A stretch of 64,000 nucleotides of DNA from Bacteroidetes bacterium UBA2664 (GCA_002359315.1 DEMS01000024.1:40130-104129); one strand, 5' to 3'; counted from the stretch's first letter, positions 1 to 9,793 are shown. Translations and numbers: made by a program. The notes: a model not told the origin generated them from the letters alone.

Positions 1-1338
1 TGCGTTTAATCTGAAATTAATATTTTCAATTGTATTGGGAACATCAGCATACTTAAGTCTGCCGTTTGTTAAATTAAATAAACCGGAAAAGGTCGCTTCT
101 TCAGGGATATTTAGCTGTCCGGCTGCGGTTGCATTAAAATTAAGTAAACCGGCCAGTTCATCAATGCCCAGATCACTAATTGAATAAAAATTATTGATTG
201 TGTTCAGGTTTACATCCCCATTTATGTCGAGCGAAAAAGTGGCATTATCTTCCAGGGGATTTACGATTTCACCACTCCCGGTGATGCTATTGTTGCCTGC
301 ACGGGCATTTAAATTTTGAATAGTAGCAAGATCGTTATTAAAGGTTATTTCAAAATTAATGTCTTCAATCGCTTCAGGCAGATCGGGATTCTGTAAATAG
401 CCATCTGCAACAGCAATCGTTAAATCGATTCGTGGATAAACGGATTCATTGTAAACCCCTTCGACCGATCCCTCCAGCTGCAAGGATCCTCTTGTATTCA
501 TATTGCTCAGTTGTTCCTCAAAGTCAGGGGGTGCGAGACGTAAAAGTTCCCCGAAATTTTCGGATGAGGACCGGATTTGAAGAGATAAATGGGGTTCATT
601 TCCACTCCATGATGATACTGACCCAAGAAGATTTAACGATAGCCCTCGAATTGAGAATATCCCCTCCGTGAAGGTCAGCCGTTCATTTTCCAAATCGAGA
701 GTAGATATTTGATTTAAACTCAGTGGAAGATCTGATATATAGTTTACTCCATCGATATCCACATTCAGGGATGCCAATGAGGCATCCATATCCGTTTCAA
801 TCACATCAGAATAGTAGAGAGAAAGTTCTGTGTCCAGGCCGGTCATGCGGACGTTGGCCAGAGTCGTAAGATCATTATAAAAAATGGATCCATCAGAGAT
901 ATTAATCTGAGGAATATTTAAATTAATTGTGGATTGCTCGCTGTCACTTTCTTCTAAAAGAAAGTCAATATTTGTAGTCGAATCCGGGTAAACAGTATAA
1001 AAAATTTCAGGTTTATCCAGTGACAACCGTGAGATATTGACTTCATTTCTGAGGAGAGGAAATAGTTCCACGGACAGCAGTACGCTTTTGAATGAAGCAA
1101 CCGGTTCGCCATTGGGGTCGGGAATGCGGAGCCCTTGCATATCGAGGCCAAATCTTGGGAATGTTCTGAAAAAGGTGATCGACATCGCATCTATTTCCAC
1201 TTCACTTCCTGCGGCTTCCTGCACTTGCGGAAGAATCATGGTACGTAGACGTTCGTCTGTAAAATAGAAGTTTAAAAATATCAAAAGGGCGATCATCAGA
1301 ACTGCGATGCCGCCAATAATTTTTATAAATGTTTTCAT
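1..1338 (-). CDS. AsmA family protein (N-terminal part; cut by window edge)
   Basis: Reading from the ATG at 1338 down to base 1 gives 446 open codons with no stop, so the C-terminal part lies outside the window. The N-terminus starts MKTFIKIIGG and has one membrane segment (about residues 5-27), followed by a region with alternating short beta-strand-like repeats rich in Asn, Asp, Leu and Ile (SITFFRTFPRFGL, then repeated LNLLGSV-like strands). This is the organisation of AsmA/TamB-like proteins: an inner-membrane anchored N-terminus and a long periplasmic beta-groove linked in well-studied members to phospholipid transport and outer-membrane assembly. The family call rests on the anchor, the PRFGLDMQGL region and repeat style; the exact role is inference. 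No operon partner is visible upstream: the next gene, gltX, has the same orientation but lies 307 bp away. Confidence 0.8.
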   Translation of the reverse strand, partial: MKTFIKIIGGIAVLMIALLIFLNFYFTDERLRTMILPQVQEAAGSEVEIDAMSITFFRTFPRFGLDMQGLRIPDPNGEPVASFKSVLLSVELFPLLRNEVNISRLSLDKPEIFYTVYPDSTTNIDFLLEESDSEQSTINLNIPQINISDGSIFYNDLTTLANVRMTGLDTELSLYYSDVIETDMDASLASLNVDIDGVNYISDLPLSLNQISTLDLENERLTFTEGIFSIRGLSLNLLGSVSSWSGNEPHLSLQIRSSSENFGELLRLAPPDFEEQLSNMNTRGSLQLEGSVEGVYNESVYPRIDLTIAVADGYLQNPDLPEAIEDINFEITFNNDLATIQNLNARAGNNSITGSGEIVNPLEDNATFSLDINGDVNLNTINNFYSISDLGIDELAGLLNFNATAAGQLNIPEEATFSGLFNLTNGRLKYADVPNTIENINFRLNA

Positions 1339-1645
1339 AAGTGTTTTGGTGTGTTATTGAAACGTCCAGAAACTCTAAATGTTTCCATCTAAAAGGGTCT
1401 ATTAACAAAGATTAAAAAACCCGGATTATATTTGATAGGTTTATAGAATTGGGTTAATTGTGAAGTTCAAATTTTTTTGTGTAATTCATTGGGGCACAAA
1501 AGAAATGTATACCATTTCAATGAATTCACAATGGACATTTTTGAATTAATCATGGAGATGCAGTCAACCGTTCAACATTTATATTATCAATATGTTGAAG
1601 AATGAATTGTATACACAACCAGATGTTAAAATGGATCGAAAAGAA
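1339..1645. other. Intergenic region, nothing recognised
   Basis: This 307-bp AT-rich stretch lies between the end of gltX and the start of the AsmA-like gene, both on the minus strand. It must hold the promoter of the AsmA-like gene unless that gene is read through from gltX. I see no strong terminator hairpin, repeat or small gene. Confidence 0.5.
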
Positions 1646-3133
1646 TCAATCCAATTTTTCCAAGGCGGTATCAATTCTTCGTAGAACGGTCGCTTTGCCT
1701 AAAAGTTCCATGGATGTAAAAAGATCCGGTCCAAATCCCAATCCTGTGACTGCGATGCGAAGGGGCATCATCAACTTGCCAAATCCGACTTCCTGCAGAT
1801 TAATTATTTCTTCCAGGTGAGATTTCAAGGTCTCTGCTTTAAAATCTTCTGTTGAAAGGGATACAATATTATTTTTGTAGAGTGTAACCAGTTCACTGCT
1901 GTCATCTTTCCATTTCTTGAGGGCATTCTCATCATACTCTTTCGGGTCATGAAAGAAAAAACTACCCATTGTAATCAGTTCGTCAATTTTACTCACTCGA
2001 TCTTTTAGTAAATGCACAGCCTCTTCCAGAAACTGGTCATCGGCTTCTTGAATTGCAGCATCGTCCGCAATTTTTTTCACTCTAGCCGCAATTGCATGGT
2101 CACTCTGTTCCCTCAGGTAATTTTCATTATACCAGAGAAGTTTTTTGTGATTAAAAACAGCGCCGCCTTTGCTCACCCTGTCCAGAGTAAAAAGGTTACA
2201 GAGGGATTCCATCGAGTGAATTTCACTGTCATCACCCGGGCTCCATCCCAGGTATGCCAGAAAATTGATCAAAGCTTCCGGCTCGTAATGGTTTTTCATA
2301 TAATCTTTCGTGTTGATCGAAATCCCGTCTGATTCAGCTTTTCGTTTAGAAAGTTTGCCGCCGCTTGGTGACATAATCAGTGGCAGATGCGCCATTTGTG
2401 GCATCTCCCAGCCAAACGCTTCATATAGGAGTACGTGCTTGGGCGTACTGCTGAGCCATTCTTCTCCTCGGATTACATGAGAAATTTCCATACTGTGATC
2501 GTCCACGACATTCGCGAGGTGGTAGGTGGGCATGCCATCCGATTTGAGAAGTACCTGATCGTCCAATCCTTTCGACTCAAATGAGACGTGTCCTCTGATG
2601 ATATCGTCAAAACGAATCGTTTCTCTTCGGGGTACCTTCAAGCGCACCACATACTCATCCCCGGCCTCCAGTCTTCGTTCGACCTCTTCAGATGGAAGTG
2701 TTAAACTATTCATCATGGATTGACGAGTGATGGAATCATACTTTGGGGAAGGGTTGCCGGATTTTACGAGCCTTTCCCTCATTTGGTCCAACTCTTCCGT
2801 TGTGTCAAAAGCGTAATAAGCAGCACCCGATTTAATCAATTCATCTGCATATTTGTGATAAATATCCTTTCGTTCGCTCTGTCTGTATGGCCCAAACGCA
2901 CCTTTTTTGTGAGGGCCTTCATCAATTTCAATGCCTGCCCATGCCAAAGAATCTAAAATATCCCGTTCCGCTTCTTCTACATATCTGTTTTGATCTGTAT
3001 CCTCAATCCGAAGAATAAATTTCCCGTTATGGTGTTTTGCAAAAAGATAGTTGTAAAGTGCTGTTCTGAGTCCGCCGATATGTAAAAAACCGGTGGGTGA
3101 GGGTGCAAATCGAACGCGGATATTGCCTTTCAT
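1646..3133 (-). CDS. gltX: Glutamate--tRNA ligase
   Basis: A 495-residue class I aminoacyl-tRNA synthetase that charges tRNA with glutamate in the cytoplasm. The HIGH-type signature is seen as PSPTGFLHIGG at about residues 12-22 and the KMSKS-type loop as KLSKRK near residue 260. The RIEDTDQ motif at about residue 42 and the anticodon-binding C-terminal half complete the normal architecture, and the length is typical for bacterial GluRS. The start MKGNIRVRFAPSPTG gives the usual very short N-terminus before the HIGH region. The gene stands alone. Whether it also misacylates tRNA-Gln (a Gat-dependent pathway) cannot be told, since no gatABC or glnS lies in the window. Confidence 0.97.
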   Translation of the reverse strand: MKGNIRVRFAPSPTGFLHIGGLRTALYNYLFAKHHNGKFILRIEDTDQNRYVEEAERDILDSLAWAGIEIDEGPHKKGAFGPYRQSERKDIYHKYADELIKSGAAYYAFDTTEELDQMRERLVKSGNPSPKYDSITRQSMMNSLTLPSEEVERRLEAGDEYVVRLKVPRRETIRFDDIIRGHVSFESKGLDDQVLLKSDGMPTYHLANVVDDHSMEISHVIRGEEWLSSTPKHVLLYEAFGWEMPQMAHLPLIMSPSGGKLSKRKAESDGISINTKDYMKNHYEPEALINFLAYLGWSPGDDSEIHSMESLCNLFTLDRVSKGGAVFNHKKLLWYNENYLREQSDHAIAARVKKIADDAAIQEADDQFLEEAVHLLKDRVSKIDELITMGSFFFHDPKEYDENALKKWKDDSSELVTLYKNNIVSLSTEDFKAETLKSHLEEIINLQEVGFGKLMMPLRIAVTGLGFGPDLFTSMELLGKATVLRRIDTALEKLD

Positions 3134-3282
3134 GTAAATAATCGGGTTATTTTTTTCTATAATATTCTGATTTAAAAATACGGGGAATTCTTAACGATGG
3201 CTAATTAAATCAGGATAATGATAAAGTAAAAAATGTGCGTATGATTTATTACATTTGATTAACCTGGATTTAAAACAAAAAT

Positions 3283-4002
3283 ATGGTCACATCCCGAATT
3301 CTTTTTTATGTTTCATTAGCTGTATGTATCACTTTTCTAATCAGCGGTTATGGATATCAGTGGGATATATGGTCGCTTGGTTTTGCGTTTACGGTATTAA
3401 GATATAGTGCATATGCAGCCATTGGTATTACCATTCTGAATTTGATCGCTTTATGGTTTTTGAGGAAGTCAGAAACCAAAGCCATTGTAATGATCGTCAT
3501 TGCATTTTTGGTCTCTGCTCTGGTCTCTTTGACAGCTCTTTACTGGCAATATCAAGCCGGTTCTGTACCCCCTATTCACGACATTACCACGGACTTTGAA
3601 AATCCACCGGAATTTGTAGCAATTGTGCGGATGAGAGAGAATGCTCCAAATCCTCCGGAATATGAAGGCGGAGATGTCAGAATTTCACAAGAAGAGTCAT
3701 ATCCTGAGATTCAGCCTCTTTTCTTAGAAGAAGATATACAGGATGTAATCGATCGGGCGGTTTTGATTATATATGAAAAAGAGTGGAATTTGGTTGCAAT
3801 CAACCGAAATGAAGGCCGTATTGAAGCAACTGAAGAGTTACCCTGGTTTGGATTTAAAGATGACATCGTACTTCGATTTACAGATGTAGATGGGAGAACC
3901 CGAGTGGATATGAGATCTAAATCCAGAATAGGCAGGAGTGATATTGGCGTGAATGCGAAGCGAATTGACAATTTTTTGAAGGAATTATCCTCTACGAACT
4001 GA
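3283..4002 (+). CDS. Membrane protein with C-terminal DUF1499 domain
   Basis: 239 residues. The N-terminal half has three likely membrane helices (about residues 5-25, 35-58 and 66-88). From about residue 105 there is a soluble domain with PPEFVAIVRM, followed by QDVIDRAVLIIYEKEWNLVAIN, EATEELPWFGFKDDIVLRF and a C-terminal SKSRIGRSDIGVNAKRI segment, the pattern of the DUF1499 family. The biochemical role of DUF1499 is not established. The gene is divergent from gltX and lies upstream of a VOC protein with a 94-bp gap, so co-transcription is possible but not shown. Confidence 0.82.
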   Translation: MVTSRILFYVSLAVCITFLISGYGYQWDIWSLGFAFTVLRYSAYAAIGITILNLIALWFLRKSETKAIVMIVIAFLVSALVSLTALYWQYQAGSVPPIHDITTDFENPPEFVAIVRMRENAPNPPEYEGGDVRISQEESYPEIQPLFLEEDIQDVIDRAVLIIYEKEWNLVAINRNEGRIEATEELPWFGFKDDIVLRFTDVDGRTRVDMRSKSRIGRSDIGVNAKRIDNFLKELSSTN

Positions 4003-4096
4003 GTTTCTCACGATCAATACTCACAGCTGAGTAGAATAATCGGAATCTTTTGAAAGGATCCGGTACTCTTTTTAAATTTTAAATAAAACCAAAACT

Positions 4097-4516
4097 ATGA
4101 ATATACCGCGGTTTCACCTTGCATTTCCTGTAAAAGAACTTGAAGAAACGATGACATTTTATCGAGATCTTTTAGGTTGTAAAACCGGAAGAAGTTCAGA
4201 TAAATGGATTGATTTTGATTTTTGGGGACATCAGGTAGTTGCACATTTAAGCCCCGAAGATGCCGGTAAATCAGCATCCAATGAGGTAGACGGGCACAAA
4301 GTACCTGCCAAGCATTTCGGAGTAATCCTGGAATGGGGTGAATTTGACAAACTTGCCAAGAAATTGAAGGAGGCCGGCCAGAAGTTTGTTATTGAACCTT
4401 ATATTCGTTTTGAAGGAAAACCCGGTGAACAGGCGACCATGTTTTTCCTGGATCCCAGTGGAAATGCCCTTGAATTTAAGGCGTTTAAAGATGAAAACCA
4501 GATTTTCGCCAAATAG
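4097..4516 (+). CDS. VOC family protein (glyoxalase/bleomycin-resistance fold)
   Basis: 139 residues with one vicinal-oxygen-chelate domain. Typical features are FHLAFPVKELEETMTFYRDLLG at the N-terminus, a central WIDFDFWGHQVVAHL strand, KHFGVILEW, and the C-terminal FFLDPSGNALEFKAF. His and Glu residues in these strands are the expected metal ligands. Substrates cannot be predicted: the fold covers glyoxalases, dioxygenases and resistance proteins. The length suits a single-domain VOC protein that dimerises. It lies 46 bp upstream of a glycosyltransferase gene on the same strand. Confidence 0.88.
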   Translation: MNIPRFHLAFPVKELEETMTFYRDLLGCKTGRSSDKWIDFDFWGHQVVAHLSPEDAGKSASNEVDGHKVPAKHFGVILEWGEFDKLAKKLKEAGQKFVIEPYIRFEGKPGEQATMFFLDPSGNALEFKAFKDENQIFAK

Positions 4517-4562
4517 ATCATTTTGAATTTCGAACCCTTTTTGAGTCCATTTAAACCTATTC

Positions 4563-6884
4563 ATGAAAGATACTATCCGACTCTCGATTATTTTAACAAC
4601 CCACGCCAAAGAGCATCATTTTAATGAGCTTTTGAGTGAAGTGTTACAGTTCAAAAGTGGCAATTATGAGATTATCATTATTAACGATGGCTCAGATGTA
4701 GTGACTTCCAAATTTATTGAAAGAGAGATCAGTAAAAGTGAGAATGAACGGGTCTATTTGTATGAACACAGCCAGTATAGAGGGCGCGGAATTTCGTTAA
4801 ATGAAGCGATACTTCAAGCGGAAGGATCTATCGTTTGGGCTCCGCTGCGGGCAGACAAACTCAATGAAGGCCTTCTTGCGGAAGCTGTGAATCGATTTGC
4901 ATCAGAAGCCGCAGCATTTTGGGTGTTGGACTATAACCTGCCAGAAGATGTTATGAAATGGGTCGACGCATCCGGAGAGGGGGATCTGCCGGACGATAGT
5001 TGTTTGGTTTGGAATAAAAATGTAATCACACCTAAACAACTGTTTTTTAACCCTTTTATGGATTATTTGCACGGAGCTGAACTTGCATTCAGGTTGAAAA
5101 ATGAAAACAGATGGATTAAAACGGATCCATTTTTTGTCATATCGGAAGATCAGTCTGTTTTTGCGGGCCCGAATGATCAAAAAGAGTTTTTATACAGTGG
5201 TTTACGAATGAATGTAAATCAGAAGGTGAGGCAAGAATTAATTGAAAAACTTGGAGATGCAGATTTTGCCACAAAAAAAATAGAGATCGATAATCAGAAT
5301 TTAGTAGAGTCCCGGCACTATTTACAAAAAGGGGATGCCAATAAGGCACTTGAGCTGATCAACCAATATTTAAAACGCAATCCCACGAATCAGGAAGCAC
5401 TGAGAATTAAAATTACTTCACTTGAAAAATTGAGAAGGCATGTTGAAGCGGCTGAGTTAAAGCATAACATTTTCAAAGAACAAAAAGCTGAAAAAGCTGA
5501 AAAAGCGAAAGAGGCAGAAGAGGCGAAAGAGAGTGAAGAGACGTATGATAAAAATACTGCTGCCACGGCACCGGAGGTCAATGAAGAGGCGAAACCGGTT
5601 GGAGAGATTGAGTTATCTGTGGTCATACCTACGACGGGTCACGGTAAAGTACTCTTGGAACAGACTCTTTTAAAATTGGATGAAGCAGTAGATTCAGACA
5701 CTACTGAACTGATCATTGTTGACAATGCAAGCATTGATGACACATTTGATTATCTGGAGCAGCTGACTAAAAAATCCTTCTTAAATATCAAAGTAATCGT
5801 AAATCAAATTAATAAGGGATTTGCAGCTTCTGTTAACCAGGGGATCGAATTGGCAAAGGGTAAATATGTGTTGGTAATGCACAATGATGTATTGGTTGAC
5901 AGGGATTGTCCGGCGAAGTTAATTAATACGTTTAAACAATCTGAAGAATTTGCAATAACCGCACCCCTGGTAGATAAAACAGATCACAAGGCACAACAGC
6001 CGGAGCCGGTGAATGAGGAGAAAATATTTACAACCGAGACCGTGGATAGTTGCTGTTTTATGATTCGAAAAACACTTCATGTCCGAATGGATGAAGGGTA
6101 TCAGGCGTGTTATTTTGAAATGAATGATTTTTGTAATCAGGTGCGGGAGCAGGGTGGCACGTTAGCGGTTTGTGCGAGCACCCGAGTGGTCCATCATCAG
6201 GGAAGTTCAATCAAAAGCCTGGCATTTCATCTGAACCCGGAAGCAAAATGGAAGAACAGAGCTCGTTTTCTCAAGAAATGGAGTCCCGGTAAGGAGCGAA
6301 AGCTGCCGACTGAAGGAAATCATGCGATGCGGTTTCAAAAACTGGGAGCCCCCTACAATCCAATGAATCCGGATGATGAGTGGGTGAATATGATTAGAAA
6401 GTACCTCACGAATGAAGTGCGAACAGAGATTCTGCGCAATAAATGGACGGAAGAGGAACTTTATACGATTGTATTAACTCTGCTGATTGCAGATGAGAGA
6501 GAACTTCTCAGAACGATGGAAGACCGGCTCTTGCAAGTGAAACCTGACAATCAGCTTTTGACACTCTTTATTCTCTATTATTACAATAAAAATATCTTCT
6601 CAAGATGTCGCCATTATATTCAGATGGCGGATGATTCCAATCCGATATTTGAGCTTTTTCAGTTAAAAATGATGGTAACGGATAAAGATTTTGATAGAGC
6701 GATTCCGCTGCTAAACCGGTTGTTGGAGAGTCATCCGTCGAGCCCGGAATTGTTTTATCTGGCTGCGGAAGTTTATAAGGAGAGTAATGAAGAGGGAGAG
6801 GCAAAGTCCTTTTATGCCATGGCAAATCAATTGGATCCCTTTCGATTCAGGGCAGATGAAGCTGCTTTTGATATCAATATTTAG
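4563..6884 (+). CDS. Double family-2 glycosyltransferase with TPR repeats
   Basis: 773 residues. Residues about 6-110 form a GT2-like Rossmann domain (LSIILTTHAKE, IIIINDGSD), but where an active DXD motif is expected there is APLRADKL, so this copy looks catalytically weak or dead. Residues about 245-295 resemble TPR repeats. Residues about 300-335 are a low-complexity Lys/Glu/Ala segment, probably a coiled or flexible linker. Residues about 350-560 form a second GT2 domain (LSVVIPTTG, LIIVDNASID, NKGFAASVNQGI, LVMHNDVLVD) with HND in the DXD position. The C-terminus (about 620-770) again resembles TPRs. It probably adds sugars to a surface polymer or protein, but donor and acceptor are unknown. 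The gene ends right at a 7-bp tandem repeat. Confidence 0.82.
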   Translation: MKDTIRLSIILTTHAKEHHFNELLSEVLQFKSGNYEIIIINDGSDVVTSKFIEREISKSENERVYLYEHSQYRGRGISLNEAILQAEGSIVWAPLRADKLNEGLLAEAVNRFASEAAAFWVLDYNLPEDVMKWVDASGEGDLPDDSCLVWNKNVITPKQLFFNPFMDYLHGAELAFRLKNENRWIKTDPFFVISEDQSVFAGPNDQKEFLYSGLRMNVNQKVRQELIEKLGDADFATKKIEIDNQNLVESRHYLQKGDANKALELINQYLKRNPTNQEALRIKITSLEKLRRHVEAAELKHNIFKEQKAEKAEKAKEAEEAKESEETYDKNTAATAPEVNEEAKPVGEIELSVVIPTTGHGKVLLEQTLLKLDEAVDSDTTELIIVDNASIDDTFDYLEQLTKKSFLNIKVIVNQINKGFAASVNQGIELAKGKYVLVMHNDVLVDRDCPAKLINTFKQSEEFAITAPLVDKTDHKAQQPEPVNEEKIFTTETVDSCCFMIRKTLHVRMDEGYQACYFEMNDFCNQVREQGGTLAVCASTRVVHHQGSSIKSLAFHLNPEAKWKNRARFLKKWSPGKERKLPTEGNHAMRFQKLGAPYNPMNPDDEWVNMIRKYLTNEVRTEILRNKWTEEELYTIVLTLLIADERELLRTMEDRLLQVKPDNQLLTLFILYYYNKNIFSRCRHYIQMADDSNPIFELFQLKMMVTDKDFDRAIPLLNRLLESHPSSPELFYLAAEVYKESNEEGEAKSFYAMANQLDPFRFRADEAAFDINI

Positions 6885-6887
6885 TTT

Positions 6888-6912
6888 TCAGCTATCAGCT
6901 ATCAGCTATCAG
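6888..6912. repeat. Heptamer tandem repeat TCAGCTA x3.6
   Basis: Three full copies plus TCAG of a 7-bp unit, starting four bases after the stop codon of the glycosyltransferase gene. The same AGCTATC heptamer appears at the end of the array at 38487-38528. Confidence 0.9.
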
Positions 6913-6927
6913 GTTAAGGCTGTCTTT

Positions 6928-8283
6928 TTAGGTATTTATTATCCTATTAGCCAGTTGCGACACAAAATCTTCGTGTTCCGCTTTTAGAAAGACACTTCTT
7001 AGAATTGTAGCATGGGATTGATCCGGGTTGAAATCAGGATATTTCAAAACGAATTGATCTGCAGGGATTGAAAAAAGGCTGAGGTGAAAACCATCTTTTT
7101 TATCAGACATTCCCTTTTGGAAAATTTCTCTGTTTATGCGATTGAGTTCACTGATGTTTTTAATCTCCGGCATTTTAAAATAACCGACAATATCGAGTTG
7201 AGGGGGTTGATAGAGGAACCAATTGGGCTGATTTGTGATTAACCCTGCGAATTTTTTTGCCGCTTTTGTACAACTTAAAAGAATTTTGCCCAAGCCGGTG
7301 TCACTTAAAGGCAACAGCTCCAAAGTTGCCCAAAATGCTGCTGCAGAAGCCCCGGCACGAGAGCATTCAAGGCTAATTTCACCCAGATGAAGCTCATCTG
7401 ATGTGAAATAGGTATAGGGTGAATCGTGCTTAAAAAAGGTTCCCACTGATGGGTCTTTATAGATGACACTGCCGCAGCCGTAAGGTTGTAAACCATGCTT
7501 ATGCGGATCGATTACCACGCTGTCACAACTCTCTAAAACATCCCAATCCGCTTTCGAAGCGAGTTCGGAGCCGATCAGTTTGAAAAATCCGCCATAGGCC
7601 GCATCGGCGTGAATTCGGAAATGATATTCATCAGCCAGCGCCTTTATTTTTTGGAGGGGCTCTACGATTCCAAGACCTGTGGTGCCCATTGTTACAACTA
7701 ACGTCCCAATTTTATCAGAATGGTTTTTAATGAAATTGAGATCGGGAACTCCATCGGCATCAACCGGTACTTCAAGAAAATCAGTATTTAATACTTTACA
7801 CATTCTGCGATGTGTGTAATGGGCATTTGAAGTTGCTGCAATCGACTTCCCCGGGTGACTCTCCCTTGCGACAAACAGAGCCTCCAGGTTGGCGATGGTT
7901 CCGGTAGAGGTCAGATGTCCGAGACTGGGTTCCCGGTATCCGATCATATCAGCAAGTTTTTTGATACACTCTTTTTCCATTGCGGAAGTTGGGGGGCCAC
8001 CATCCAGGGCATGATTATTTGGGTTGATCGTCATTGCCAATGTGTATGCCAGCCATGCCACCGGATGAGGGGGTTTCAGCATTTGTCCGGCATACTGAGG
8101 ATGATGAAACGGGTAATTGCCTTCTAATTTTGATTCTAATTCAGAAAGAATTTTTTGAATTGCCATCGCTGAGGGGATCTCTGATGGATCCTCTGAATTG
8201 TGGTCATCGAACGAATTTCGCCAGCCATCCAGTTTGGTAAGTGATGATCTGAGAAGATCTAAATAAGGCTCAAAGTGATTCAA
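6928..8283 (-). CDS. Group II PLP-dependent amino acid decarboxylase
   Basis: 451 residues of the aromatic-amino-acid/glutamate/diaminobutyrate decarboxylase superfamily. The PLP-binding lysine is in VVIDPHKHGLQPYG (about residue 262), the cofactor-ring aspartate is in the RIHADAAYGGFF segment, and TSTGTIANLEAL is the conserved loop near the phosphate. The N-terminal PFHHPQYAGQM and LDGGPPTSAMEKE are also typical. The reaction is loss of the alpha-carboxyl group from an L-amino acid to give an amine; the substrate cannot be chosen from sequence by eye. It is convergent with the glycosyltransferase and 9 bp downstream of the DUF3078 gene on the same strand, so the two may be co-transcribed. 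Confidence 0.87.
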   Translation of the reverse strand: MNHFEPYLDLLRSSLTKLDGWRNSFDDHNSEDPSEIPSAMAIQKILSELESKLEGNYPFHHPQYAGQMLKPPHPVAWLAYTLAMTINPNNHALDGGPPTSAMEKECIKKLADMIGYREPSLGHLTSTGTIANLEALFVARESHPGKSIAATSNAHYTHRRMCKVLNTDFLEVPVDADGVPDLNFIKNHSDKIGTLVVTMGTTGLGIVEPLQKIKALADEYHFRIHADAAYGGFFKLIGSELASKADWDVLESCDSVVIDPHKHGLQPYGCGSVIYKDPSVGTFFKHDSPYTYFTSDELHLGEISLECSRAGASAAAFWATLELLPLSDTGLGKILLSCTKAAKKFAGLITNQPNWFLYQPPQLDIVGYFKMPEIKNISELNRINREIFQKGMSDKKDGFHLSLFSIPADQFVLKYPDFNPDQSHATILRSVFLKAEHEDFVSQLANRIINT

Positions 8284-8292
8284 TAGATTAAA

Positions 8293-9165
8293 TTATCTGA
8301 TGGTAAAAAGGACACCCAGTGAAAGGACCTGAGCGATTTGTAACTCATTAGAGAAATCATCATCATAGACAAAATCTAAACTCAGGCTGGCATTCATAAA
8401 ATCATTAATTTTGCCGGTGAGTGCGTTGGAAACCTGGACATCCGTACTCTTCACGGACTTTCCAAAAGCAGTAAACGTATTGAGTGTGCCTGAATAAGTA
8501 AGATTGGCCGCAATATCGGTTTTAAAACCGGATCCGATCGTAAATCCTGCTTCAAACTCCCACTGTTCTCCGTCTTGCAAACCGTATGTGGGGCCTAAAT
8601 TCCGGTCTTTTACATATGTTTGTTGGAGTCCCAGCCCGGCTTCAGCGGAAAAGTTTTCATTGGGTATATATGCGACACCTACATCCTGATTAAAATAAGC
8701 GGGTGCAAAAAATCCTGAGATCTTAATATCTGAGCCATCTACACCTGCCCCATATCTAAAACCATCATCATATTGGGTACGCATTTTGATATTTGAGAAC
8801 AGTTTAATATCAGATTCCTCATCTCCTAAATCATAGAGGAAACGATTCAGGATAAATAACCGGTCATCAATTTTACGCACGCCCTCATCCTGAACTTTTG
8901 TTTTCCCGTATCGACTATTGAAGAGAAAACCGTAGGAGAATTTATTTTGTGTATAGACGGTTGTAAAAGTCGTTCTGCCTGTTGCGGCAATATTATTGAC
9001 TCCGCCTTGCGACCAGTTAGAGTAGGATGCTTGTGATCCGCTTATCCCGGCGCTCCAGGTTGTGTTCCAGCCTTCCAGATCTTCCGGAAAAGTAATAGAA
9101 TCCTGGGCTATTGAGGTGTAGAATAAAAAAAGTGGCAGGGTTAGAAATAGGAATAACTTCTTCAT
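8293..9165 (-). CDS. DUF3078 outer-membrane beta-barrel-like protein
   Basis: 290 residues with a clear Sec signal peptide (MKKLFLFLTLPLFLFYTSIAQ, cleaved after about residue 20). The mature part starts WNTTWSAGISGSQASYSNWSQGG and continues with alternating aromatic and polar strands, including DIKLFSNIKMRTQYDDGFRYG, ending with Arg after a hydrophobic strand (LSLGVLFTIR), as is usual for outer-membrane barrels. This matches DUF3078 proteins of Bacteroidota, whose function is unknown. It lies between a PyrR-like gene (25 bp upstream) and a decarboxylase (9 bp downstream) on the same strand, so the three may form a transcription unit, but no functional link is apparent. Confidence 0.85.
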   Translation of the reverse strand: MKKLFLFLTLPLFLFYTSIAQDSITFPEDLEGWNTTWSAGISGSQASYSNWSQGGVNNIAATGRTTFTTVYTQNKFSYGFLFNSRYGKTKVQDEGVRKIDDRLFILNRFLYDLGDEESDIKLFSNIKMRTQYDDGFRYGAGVDGSDIKISGFFAPAYFNQDVGVAYIPNENFSAEAGLGLQQTYVKDRNLGPTYGLQDGEQWEFEAGFTIGSGFKTDIAANLTYSGTLNTFTAFGKSVKSTDVQVSNALTGKINDFMNASLSLDFVYDDDFSNELQIAQVLSLGVLFTIR

Positions 9166-9190
9166 TTTACTCTGTTTAAATTCTATTAAA

Positions 9191-9667
9191 TTATTTTGTC
9201 AGTTGTACGCTAATCGGTTGTTTATCTTCAATTTGAAGAGAGACATGTTCATTAAATTTTGTGGGATGGTGAAATCCGACAATGCTTGCCAATACCGGAT
9301 ATTTCCTATGGCCGCGATCAACCAGAACGGATACAATAATGTTTTTAAATTCCGAGAGGTTCCTGATATTCATCATTGAGTTGAAAACGGTACCGCCGCT
9401 AAAAATAACATCATCAATAATGACCAGGAGTTCGTCATCAGCCTTTTTTGGAAGTTGAACAGGTGTATCATTTTTACTTGTGATGGCGGATAATGGGATT
9501 TTTTTTCCCGAGGCGTTTTCCAGAAAAGTTTGAATTTTTGCAGCGACTGCCATGCCGCGCTCATTAATGCCGGCCAGATGAATCGTGTGGTCATGTGCTT
9601 CCTCAAGTATCTGGTAGGACATTCTTTTTAGCGTTCGCTCGATACGTTTTTTATCCAGTAGGATCAT
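9191..9667 (-). CDS. Phosphoribosyltransferase family protein (PyrR-like)
   Basis: 158 residues of the type I phosphoribosyltransferase fold. The PRPP-binding motif is VIIDDVIFSGGTVFN (about residues 85-100), preceded by the hydrophobic strand LLVI. The N-terminus (KKRIERTLKRMSYQILEEAHD, then HLAGINERGMAVA) resembles PyrR, the uracil phosphoribosyltransferase that in some bacteria also attenuates pyrimidine operons. It is somewhat shorter than a typical PyrR, and no pyrimidine genes or attenuator are nearby, so regulation of pyrimidine synthesis cannot be claimed. It is the first gene of a possible three-gene minus-strand unit. Confidence 0.8.
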   Translation of the reverse strand: MILLDKKRIERTLKRMSYQILEEAHDHTIHLAGINERGMAVAAKIQTFLENASGKKIPLSAITSKNDTPVQLPKKADDELLVIIDDVIFSGGTVFNSMMNIRNLSEFKNIIVSVLVDRGHRKYPVLASIVGFHHPTKFNEHVSLQIEDKQPISVQLTK

Positions 9668-9793
9668 AAAAATGATGAAATTTTGTTGTTGATAAATTAT
9701 TCAAATATTTCATTATTAAAAAACAGCAGATCTTTCATTAGATTTATTCAGATCAAGAGTTAACTTGAAAAAGAATCATCATTAAAACAGAGA

